A stretch of DNA of 64,000 bases from Lonicera japonica (lineage: Eukaryota; Streptophyta; Magnoliopsida; Dipsacales; Caprifoliaceae): contig JAKCWG010000439.1 of assembly GCA_021464415.1 (NCBI GenBank), positions 36,001-100,000 on the forward strand, read 5' to 3'. Both the position numbers and the translations under genes were made by a program. Numbering within the stretch: position 1 is the stretch's first letter; every line of letters begins with the position of its first letter. The notes beneath the pieces are model-generated. The model was not told the origin of the DNA. It searched no databases and was given only the letters and a program-made list of their open reading frames with translations. Of the stretch, positions 11,161 to 21,159 are shown in pieces.

Positions 11161-12979
11161 GGAAGCTAAAAATTGAAGATTTGTAACCAATGGTAGAGAA
11201 TTTGAAAAACAATGATTGACGATTTGTCATTTGTAAACATGAACTACGAAGACCTGAGCCCCATATTGGATTTTTTGGAATATTAAAGCATTGGGGAACA
11301 TAGGCAACTTGAGAAGTGACGTCAAGCCTGGTCTATTCTAATAAAACAATCTCATTTACCTACAATAAGATAATGAAGAATTGGAAGAATAGTTCATTTA
11401 AAAGCACCAGTTAGTTCAAGGAACGATGAAGGATTTGTAAAGGGAAGATTATATGATAGAATGTGGGGAAAAGGACAAATCTTGATAAAGGTCTCGAGCA
11501 AATTTGTTTTAGGATTTCTTGCGACTGAAACAAAACAAAATATGAATTAGCCTTTATAATTGTAAGATTCTTGGAAAGAACGATTTTTGCATTTGCATGG
11601 GTCTGGGGGTAAATTGCTTATAAAGCATGTTATATAATAACCAATACTTTCATGAATAAAATGCACATTACAAAGCGCTAACATTTTCATGAAATAATAT
11701 ATAAAAATGAGCTTTAAAACACCCATACTATATAAATATAATGACTCCAAGGAATTTTTTCAAAGAAAAACCCAACACCTAAAGGGTACGGGGGCAGTAT
11801 GAATTACTCTTGAGGAAGAAGAACCCAATGAAAATACTTGAGCTACAAGCTTTCGAGTAAGACTAAAACTCCAAAGGAGATTACAAAAGAGGGAGCGGAT
11901 CACTTTAAATATTCATTGGAAAATAAGGTTTCAAATGAGATTAAAGCTCTGAGTGAAGTTACAACAGGGGATAAGGACCATTCTAAGGTTTATGGGGGAA
12001 GATTCAAAGGTTGATACTTCGATGGACCAATATCAAAACTCCAAGTGTGACTGAAAAATGGGTCATACAGGCAACAAGCAACTGATCCATCCCAATCTAA
12101 TGATACCAAAGATGCATTGAATGAAGCTAAACCGCATGGAAAACTTTGTATTGAAGTGGAATGAAGATCGATCATGCCAAGTTAGTCTTGGACGTCATTA
12201 TCTCTCATTAGTCTTGCTAAGTGCAAAGAATCATAGTCATCAAGACGTGGAGTAATCTAATCAAACCAGAACGTGTTGTACGAATGAAGCTTTTCACTGA
12301 GGATGGATGTACGGCCCGACTGATGCATCTGAAGCCTTCCAAAGTAAACGAGTCGTAGTCACCGACATCCGGAATAACCTAATCAAACCATAATTCATTG
12401 CACGGATGAAGCCTTTCATCAAAGAAAGAAGTACATTCCATAATTCAGTGGTAATTTGGAGAAAATCTAGCATTGGTTGAATTCTAAGATGGGGCGCATG
12501 TGTTATTTTCGTATAAAAATTAGGGGTATTTTAAACTAGGGTTGATATTAAAATCTGAAAAGTTTACAAAAATATTTTCATAAATCAAAATTGCGCAAAA
12601 GGCTACCAGACCGACCACATTGCATGTATATCTCATGTTTTCTAGCATAAACGACATATTCACACAATTTTCTCAGAACGAGAAATTTGAATTGAAACGT
12701 ACCCATACACGTCGGCGAATCTTGTGTGCCAAAGGCTACATTATACACCATGAATGACCTTCAAATAAAGGCCAAAGTGCTATATGACAATACATCAATC
12801 TCCGTTAGATCCGTTCGACTCCAGGGGGTCCCTTAAAATCCACACATACCCATTCAGGCATAGAGAAACGGCCGTGGCTGATCATCACGAAATACACGAC
12901 CAACGGAATTACTAGAAAGTAAGTATATGAGCAAGAAAAAGATATGCTAAGAAGAGAATGCAAAGTTTGAAACTTTAAA
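11161..12979. other. No recognised gene; weak repeats
   Basis: This is AT-rich sequence after the Tat/Ogre-type gag. Two imperfect direct copies of roughly 120 bp lie near 12205-12300 and 12325-12425, both containing an AATCTAATCAAACCA-like core followed by GAATGAAGC or GGATGAAGC. It may be decayed internal or LTR sequence of the same element, but I cannot assign it. Confidence 0.4.
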
Positions 12980-14451
12980 TGGAAAAAGGTGATATACTAA
13001 AAGCCATAATTTTCTTATTGGTTTGGATATGTTATAAACTTGGTTTTGCTATTTTAATGAGAATCTTTATGGGCAGTGGTTGCATTATATTATTTATTTA
13101 AATATTGTGCATGTGTGTCTGTTATTCCATATAGTAGATGATTTAGTGTATAGAGTATAGCTTACACACAGAAGATCTTATCATCGGTTCTTGTGGAATA
13201 TAAGTTTAATGGTTCACAGTCTTAGATGGAATTCGACACCCATCGGTAGGATTGTAGTCACAAGTTTTAGTAGTTTATCTTAACTACAGAAAACGGTATA
13301 GTTTTAACTCGTTATGCTAGTACACTTTGTGTGTATTGAATATGACCAGTTTGGGTTAATTGTTTTTAAACTGACTATATAAAACAATTTAAAATCCCAT
13401 GGTTATTATGATTACTTATGCTCTTAATCTTGAAATAATTAATAGACATATATATGTAGTGTTTGTTGTTTTGACTCAATATAAGTGAGATTCATTTATG
13501 GATCAATAATTTTCGTGAATTGGATGACGACACTATATGTATGATGAATATTAATTATTGATGGAATCCACGTCCCGGTATAGGGATTGATGATAGCCCC
13601 TTGAGAAGCTTATAAGTTTTGATCATGTTAAACCCTGCAGGTGGATTATGTTAATCCGACATGTCAAATAAGTTAAGTAGTAGGCTAAAGGATTAAGAAG
13701 TCATTTAAATATAATTGTCAGTAATTTAATTTAAATGACGGTTATCTGTAATCTTAACGTGGGGGGAATAATAAGTATTTAATAATAAGGAGCTCGAAAT
13801 ATAATTTTGAGATAAGGACGGGAGTACAATTATAATTCTTTAGTGGTGTGAATTATAATTTATGGAAGGAACTAATTCATAGTAGAATTAGGATTCCAAC
13901 TTTCCATAAGAAGCCCAAACACTTATTTCTCCTTAAGGTCCTATCGTAGCCTTATATATACGCCGGCCTAATCTCTTCCCATAATAACAATAATTCTCAT
14001 GAGTTAGGGTTTGCTCTATTGAGAGAGGAGAAAATCTTGGTGATACCGTAGCCCACACTCGGTGCAAGATTTGATGGCGAAAGGAATACGATAGAAGATC
14101 TTTAGGTTTTTCAGCACAACAGTCGTAAATTAAACGTAACTGTTGATCGCACCGTTGGATCAGGCTGATTTTTGGATATGTGGTTCGGAACGCAAAGTTA
14201 CTATTAATATGTGAAAATTCAGGACGATCAGAAGTCGTTTTGGTGGCAAAAAAAATTAATTTTCGCAGCCCAACGAGAATTAAATAAATCTTACCAAATC
14301 GCAATCTGATGCTTTCAAACCCTAGTCTCCTCATATGGATCCTCTACATGATCCACAAAGGTGAAATCCCTTTATTCTTATAGGGTTTTAGCATAAGTTT
14401 TTTTTGTTCAATCTATACGCAATATCAAACGATCCTATATTTATGTCTCCA
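12980..14451 (+). repeat. 5' LTR of copia copy 1 (about 1472 bp)
   Basis: It aligns throughout with the 3' LTR at 23942-25410 and, in its last 620 bp, with the fragment at 18889-19505. It ends TGTCTCCA and is followed by a copia-style PBS. Its first bases (TGGAAAAAGG) are altered compared with TGTTAGAG in the 3' copy, so the start is placed by alignment. No matching target duplication flanks 12980 and 25410. The AAACCCTAG motif near its 3' end is a plant telobox-like sequence. Confidence 0.87.
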
Positions 14452-14455
14452 TCAA

Positions 14456-14468
14456 TTGGTATCAGAGG
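14456..14468 (+). other. Primer binding site of copia copy 1
   Basis: TTGGTATCAGAGG lies four bases after the LTR end. It is the initiator-Met tRNA type used by most plant copia elements. An identical site follows the truncated LTR at 19510. Confidence 0.85.
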
Positions 14469-15679
14469 GATTGGTTTTCTTTGATACTGCGTACGGATTG
14501 AACTAGCCATGTTGTCCAGTTAAATCTATTCATGCTTGTTATTGTTGGATAGAACGTACAACTCGCTAACCCTTGTTTTGCAGTGTTCTTGTGCCGCTAT
14601 TATGGTCACATAGTTATGTTTTATGTGATTGGATCCCACGATTTTTTTTGTTCGTGGTTAATTTTAATGTGCATGATGATTTGGGTTTTATTCATGGTTG
14701 TAAATTAAATTTAGATCAGATTTGTGAATTCCTTAAAAGGAGGCAGATGATCTATGTAATTTTATTTATAGTTTAGATATAATAGTTTATGTGTGAACTC
14801 CTTAAATGGAGGCATAGGACCTTTGTATCTAAGATTGCAGTTTCTTTAACGAAGAACGTTGAAGAAGGCGTTTCCACCAAGATTGATTCCCGACATAGTC
14901 AGTGAAGTGGCGATGTAGGTCGTGACAGGTTTTTCAACAGACTAGGGATGATGAAGCTTGGACCATAATTTTTCAAAAAATTTGCAGGTTTTTCAAGCTT
15001 GGACCATAAGATTGCAGGTTTTTCAAAAAAATAATTTTTTTGCACATGTCTTTTATATTTCATCCCCTTGTATTTTAATTGACTAGAATTTAATATAAAA
15101 TTTTCTTAATCCTCAGCAAATAATATTTTAAAATACTAAGTAGGTGAGGGATTTTTTCACATAAAAATCCCACGGTTTCCATCATTGGTCTGTAGATGAT
15201 GTAATTTATTCTTCGTGTGTGTTATAGTGCTCACCTCCATATCGGAAAGAATAGATTGCGGAATCATTGTACAAATTTCACTGACTAATAATTTTAATTG
15301 ATGGGATTTATTTTTCGTGTGGGTTTTAGTGCTCACCTCCATATCGGAGAGAATAAATTGCAGAATCATTGGACTAAATCAAATGATGGTATACACTTAG
15401 ATATAAATAATAGTATGCTCTCCAACTGAGTCTCTACTATTATTTGTAGGACCAAAGGAAGTCGGCTATTTAAATTTTACTTGACAATAAAGGATTGTCT
15501 AAGATAGTATGTGTTGCTTGACGATAAAGGATTGTCTAGATAATAAAATTTAATAGGTTTATATCTGTCTAAAAAATAATGAATAATAGACGACCTCATT
15601 AACGGGGCATATTGTTCAAAGTCTTAGGCTGCCGGCGAACGCTTTTTGAAATGGTAGTGGGTACCATATTTAAAATATG
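14469..15679 (+). other. Copia copy 1 leader fragment
   Basis: It is noncoding and nearly identical to 19523-20880 of copy 2. It carries a 102-bp tandem duplication (the GTGCTCACCTCCATATCGG core starts at 15227 and 15329). Compared with copy 2 it has lost about 260 bp near 14965-15035, replaced by short reused pieces of neighbouring sequence. It stops matching at about 15672, where a gypsy LTR begins. Short frames on either strand are not genes. Confidence 0.8.
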
Positions 15680-16263
15680 TGTTCAAAGTTATTATTGTCC
15701 ATCATAATTTGTATGTGATTCTCATGTTTTAAAATGGCATACTCTTTCAATCCACTTTTAATCATTCTCAACTAAAGATGTTCAAATAGTAGCCCAAGAG
15801 ATTAAAAACATGTATTAAATAAATGGGCTGGGCTAGGCTTTGTTTATTTTAAGTTTAATTTATGTTTAGCTTTGTTTGGGCCCAAATTATGTGGAAAACC
15901 CATTAGTTTCGTTTTTATTTATTTTCCTAGACCTAGTAGGTTTAATTACTCCTATTTAAAGGAGCTAACGCTATTGTCTGGGCAGCTTTTGATTAAATTA
16001 AAATTTTGAGTGTTTTTCACCTCTTGCGTTCTAAGAACGTCTCGAACAGCTAGAATTAAGGTTCTTATTGTTCTTCGACTTAGTAATCAATTAACCCATC
16101 GATTGATTGTTTATCTTCGACTATACCAAGGTTCTTTCTCGTTTTCGGGATTGGGTCGAGGTTCCATCTCCATTAACTTCGCATGATTCTAAGGTTCTTG
16201 TGTTTTCATATGTTAAGGGTTGCGGATCCATCTTGCTTGTGTAGAATACGATCGTAGATCACA
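15680..16263 (+). repeat. 5' LTR of a second gypsy element (about 584 bp)
   Basis: It begins TGTTCAAAG at the point where copia similarity stops and ends GTAGATCACA just before an initiator-Met type PBS (TTGGTATCAGAGGG at 16268). A gypsy gag follows at 17316. It is unrelated in sequence and length to the 2270-bp LTR at 56958. The 3' LTR is absent, so the far target duplication cannot be checked. Confidence 0.68.
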
Positions 16264-16267
16264 TTAG

Positions 16268-16281
16268 TTGGTATCAGAGGG
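16268..16281 (+). other. Primer binding site of the second gypsy element
   Basis: TTGGTATCAGAGGG follows the LTR end, separated by TTAG. This is the initiator-Met type. Between it and gag (to 17315) lies a noncoding leader with short repeats of a TTGAATCTGTTCT unit near 16415-16520 and three AAACCCTAG motifs (16584, 16640, 16691). Confidence 0.72.
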
Positions 16282-17315
16282 AATTTTCTATCCAGGTTTT
16301 ATCTTTGGTTTGTTTATGTTTTTTTTTCTTTCTGTTTTTCTTCAATTCGTAGATTGCTTTATCCGTATCTTCTTAAAACTGGGTTCTTATATTCGATTGA
16401 AAAAAAAAATTGTCGAATTTGTTCTGCTACATAATTATTGAATCTGTTCTGCTGAGTAAATTTTGAACCTGTTCTTTATTGATGGTTAATCTTCGAATCT
16501 GTTCTTGCTATGCTTTTCAAATCTGCTCTTGATTGTTAATACTGCGATTGTTAGGGTTAATTAAAATTTTGACAATTACATATAAACCCTAGTTACTAAA
16601 ATTCGATTATGAGGTTTATTAAATTCCGATTGTTGCGTAAAACCCTAGTTTGCTAAGATTCGATTGTTATTGAGTTTCGATTGCACGTATAAACCCTAGT
16701 TATTGAGTTTCGACGGTCATGGTTAATTAATTATGATTGCTGCGTATAAACAGTACTGATTTCGATTGCGAATTCCTTCAATTGTCGATTTTAATTCGTG
16801 CATATTTCTTTGCTGAAATTTTGAATTTTGAAAATTTCGACTACACCAGATTAAAGTAGAAGTTAAGAGACCCAGAATAAAAAAAATACAAAAATTTTTG
16901 AAATTCGCAATTATTTCTTTTTGGATTTGGGTTTTATAGGGTCCAAGGATTCCAAAAATCCTATTTTCACGAGACTAAATTTTCGCTCATTTTTCTTGAT
17001 TTTTCGCTTCGTATCGTGTCCATAATTCATTGGGATTCCTGTTTACTGATTTCGTGGTGAAAACATACTTGTTGTAGAATATAATTGATCTGTTTGGATT
17101 GTGATTGGTCTGTTTAGGAACCAAGACGAAGGTTTTGGCTTTTCGATTTGTTTGAAAGTTTCAAAAGGTGAAAATTGAGAAGTATATCATTACTTTTGAG
17201 AGCTAAATACGAGTGGTAAAATTAGAGTGACATATTTTGAGTGAAACACGTAAGGGAGTGATTTAAGGAAATTTTTATTTCTTTATATTGTACTAATCTC
17301 TGTTTTTGCGGCAAT

Positions 17316-18403
17316 ATGATAAATTTTGATCCTAAGTTGTTCCAAGAAGCCACGGCGAGTACCTTACAAAAGATGATGAGAGTGGAGTTGGGTGGCTTTA
17401 AAGAGCAAGTGGACGAGATGAGTGAGGAGTTGAGACAAATGTGAGTGAAAGTAAATAGAGTTGAGAGCACTCAAAATAAACAATCACGTATTGCTCAAAG
17501 AAGTAGTAGACTGCAGCCTAGAGAAAGGAGGGCTGAGAACGATCCTGATAAATTTTACCGAGATAGCTTTCATGATGGGAATAGCGACTTTGACTCTGTA
17601 ATTACTGACGGAATGGTAGACCGGTTGGTAGAGGATCTAACCGGGAGGATGACAACATGAATGGGATCAAAATGAAGATACCATCCTTTTAAGGGAAGAA
17701 TGACCCCGAGGCCTATCTTGAGTGGGTCAAGAAAGTAGAGTTGGTGTTCGCTTGCCATAATTACTCCGAGTCCAAAAAGGTGAAATTGGCTGCTATTGAA
17801 TTTTTCGGTTATGCACTTATTGGTGGGATCGTTTGATGACAGAGCGTAGACTTAGTGATGAAGGTCCCATTGAAACTTGGGATGAGATGAAGCGGCTGAT
17901 AAAGAAGCGGTTTGTACTCGATCACTATTATCGAGAATTGTACCAAAAATTACAAAGGATTACACAGGGGAATCGTAGTGTTGATGAATACTATAAGGAG
18001 ATAGAAGTGGCCATGATTCGGGCCAAGGTTGATGAAAATAGAGAAGCGACCATGGCGAAGTTCTTGAGTGGCCTAAACCGGGAGATTGCCAACGCGGTTG
18101 AATTGTAGCCGTATGTCGAGATTGAAGATATGGTGCACACTGCAATTAAAATAGAGAGGCAGCTCAAGAGGAGGGTTAGTTTCAGGCCAAGCCAAAGTTC
18201 TTACTCTACTCCATGGAAACAAACCCCATGGAAAAAGGACGACAAAGCAACCACTAGGAAACCGAAAGTTGATTCGAAACTAGAAGTTCCTAGTGGAAGT
18301 CAAGCTAAGGCAGCCCCTAACACTACTAATACTCCTACTACTTAAAATTGGGACATTATCTGTTGGAAGTGTCAAGGGAGAGGCCATGTATTTACTCAAT
18401 GGG
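17316..18403 (+). pseudogene. Gypsy gag, chromovirus-like, degenerate
   Basis: The start ATG at 17316 gives MINFDPKLFQEATASTLQKM. There is an in-frame TGA at 17442, then a frameshift near 17650. The capsid-type segment follows in other frames: PEAYLEWVKKVELVFACHNY, then from 17833 TERRLSDEGPIETWDEMKRL, HYYRELYQKLQRITQG, FLSGLNREIANAVEL. A basic linker precedes the zinc knuckle CWKCQGRGHVFTQW, where the last Cys position is lost at the junction near 18403. No pol follows; minus-strand Tat/Ogre-type gag begins instead. The wording fits gag of a Ty3/gypsy element with a Met-type PBS; the exact lineage is not certain. Confidence 0.78.
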
Positions 18404-18888
18404 TACGTGCTTAGTTGGTTTACGACTGGGGTAGTCGTCTTCTTCCCTATATAGGAGGCTTTCTTAGTGTCGATCTCTGCTTTCCTGGCCAATTCTTCCA
18501 CTACTTGCAATCCCATACTTAACATAGCCCTGAAGTGTGGGAAGATGTGTTTTCCCATGCAACTTAATACTGCTGGAGTGAAGTTTTTCTGTATGATTTT
18601 CAACTGTTCTTCCTCATCGGGCCGTTTGGACATTTGGGAGGCCATTTCCCTCCAGCATATGACAAAATCGTTGAAACTTTCCTTCTCGCCTTGCTTGGCC
18701 ATTTCTAAATGCTTACGGGTAATCTCCAAATCTTTGTTGGACCCATACTTAGTCATGGATTCCTTGACTACGTCTCCCCAAGTCTTCATGTGATGTCTTT
18801 CCAAATAAAAAAACCATCTCAGGGAAGCCCATGTGATAGTCATGTGAAAAGCTTGAGCCAACTCTGGTTTTTCCCAACCGGACACTTT
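18404..18888 (-). pseudogene. Tat/Ogre-type gag fragment, minus strand
   Basis: The minus strand from 18885 is open and reads MSGWEKPELAQAFHMTITWA, LRWFFYLERHHMKTWGDVVK, ITRKHLEMAKQGEKESFNDF, then LSMGLQVVEELARKAEIDTK. It matches the gag at 10224-10790 (shared TRKHLEMAKQ, EELA.KAE) but is better preserved, without an internal stop. It has no LTR, leader or pol with it. It lies between a truncated gypsy gag and a truncated copia LTR, so it is rearrangement debris. The last residues of the open frame (below about 18404) are antisense of the neighbouring gag. Confidence 0.75.
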
Positions 18889-19505
18889 ATAATTCTTTAG
18901 TGGTGTGAATTATAATTTATGGAAGGAACTAATTCATAGTGGAATTACGATTCCAACTTTCCATAGGAAGCCCAAATACTTATTTCTCCTTAAGGTCCCT
19001 ATCGTAGCCTTATATATACGCCGGCCTTGTCATTTCTCATGATAACAATAATTCTCATGAGTTAGGGTTTATTCTATTGAGAGAGGAGAAAATCTTGGTG
19101 ATACCGTAGCCTACACCCGGTGCAAGATTTGATGGCGGAAGGAATACGATAGAAGATTTTAGGTTTTTCAGCACAACAGTCGTAAATTAAACGTAACTTT
19201 TGATCGCACCGTTGGATCAGGCTGATTTTTGGATATGTGGTTCGGAACGCAAAGTTACTAATATCACGTGAAAATTCAGGACGATCAGAAGTCGTTTCGG
19301 TGGCAAAAAAATTAAATTTCGCAGCCCAACGAGAATTAAAAAAATCTTACCAAATCGCAATCTGATGCTTTCAAACCCTAGGCTCCTCATATGGATCTTC
19401 TACATGATCCACAAAGGTGAAATCCCTTTATTCTTATTGGGTTTTAGCAAAAGTTTTTTGTTCAATCTATACGCAATATCAAACGATCCTATATTTATGT
19501 CTCCA
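18889..19505 (+). repeat. Truncated 5' LTR of copia copy 2
   Basis: It matches the last 620 bp of the LTR at 12980-14451, starting at TTATAATTCTTTAGTGGTG (the 13830 equivalent) and ending TGTCTCCA. The 5' 850 bp are missing at the junction with the Tat/Ogre-type gag fragment. A PBS (TTGGTATCAGAGG) begins at 19510. Confidence 0.88.
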
Positions 19506-19522
19506 TCAATTGGTATCAGAGG

Positions 19523-21159
19523 GATTGGTTTTCTTTGATACTGCGTACGGATTGAACTAGCCATGTTGTCCAGTTAAATCTATTCATGCATGTTATTGTT
19601 GGATAGAACGTATAACTCGCTAACCCTTGTTTTGCAGTGTTCTTGTGCCGCTATTATGGTCACATAGTTATGTTTTATGTGATTGGATCCCACGATTTTT
19701 TTTGTTCGTGGTTAATTTTAATGTGCATGATGATTTGGGTTTTATTCATGGTTGTAAATTAAATTTAGATCAGATTTGTGAATTCCTTAAAAGGAGGCAC
19801 ATGATCTATGTAATTTTATTTACAGTTTAGATATAATAGTTTATGTGTGAACTCCTTAAATGGAGGCATAAGACCTTTGTATCTAAGATTGCAGTTTCTT
19901 TAACGAAGAACGTTGAAGAAGGCGTTTCCACCAAGGTTGATTCCCGACATAGTCAGTGAAGTGGCGACGTAGGTCGTGACAGGTTTTTCAACAGACTAGG
20001 GATGATGAAGCTTGGACCATAATAGCAGGGATTTAATTATTCTTATTATTGAGTGGTTTAATGCTTTGTGTGATTGTGTGTTGGTCATATGTGTTTTGAT
20101 TATTAGGTTTCCTTATAATTTTGGACAACATGGATACGTGATCATACCTAGATAACCTATTATTTTATATTTAGTTCTTGTCAAATTAAAAAATGGTATT
20201 TAAATTTAAATTTTGCGTAATTGAAAAATATAAGTTTTTTTTTAAAAAACAGCAGCAAAATAATTTTTTGCACATGTCTTTTATATTTCATACCCTTGTA
20301 TTTTAATTGACTAGAATTTAATATAAAATTTTCTTAACCCTCAGCAAATAATATTTTAAAATACTAAGTAGGTGAGGGATTTTTTCACATAAAAATCCCA
20401 CGGTCTCCATCATTGGTCTGTAGATGATGTAATTTATTCTTCGTGTGTGTTATAGTGCTCACCTCCATATCGGAAAGAATAGATTGCGGAATCATTGTAC
20501 AAATTTCACTGACTAATAATTTTAAATGATGGGATTTATTTTTCGTGTGGGTTTTAGTGCTCACCTCCATATCGGAGAGAATAAATTGCAGAATCATTGG
20601 ACTAAATCAAATGATGGTATACACTTAGATATAAATAATAGTATGCTCTCCAACTGAGTCTCTACTATTATTTGTAGGACCAAAGGAAGTCGGCTATTTA
20701 AATTTTACTTGACAATAATGGATTGTCTATATAGTATGTATTGCTTGACGATAAAGGATTGTCTAGATAGTAAAATTTAATAGGTTTACATCTGTCTAAG
20801 AAATAATGAATAATAGATGACCTCATTAACGGGGCATATTGTTCAAAGTCTTAGGCTGCTGGCGAATGCTTTTTGAAATGGTAGAGGGTACCATTTTTAA
20901 TTATTATCAACTAAAACAAATTGATTGGACTTAATTATATTGACTAAAAAAGTGAAGTTGAACATTGTGCTTATTGTTAAAGAGTACAAGTTCGTGCTCA
21001 GTAAGTCTTGTCCAGCAGAACCTGGTAAGGGGGTGACCGACGACGAAACCTAGGCTTGCTGGAGGTGAAAAAAGGCTGATGAGATGGTGTGGTTTTACAT
21101 TCAGGCATTTTTATCAAATGTGCTACAACATTAGCATTAGTCTTTTGCCACCGCCTATG
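19523..21159 (+). other. Copia copy 2 leader
   Basis: Noncoding. It duplicates the 14469-15672 leader and includes about 260 bp (20005-20265) missing from copy 1. The 102-bp tandem pair is present at about 20400-20600. Beyond 20890 the sequence is unique to this copy. No frame longer than about 70 codons looks real. Confidence 0.75.
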
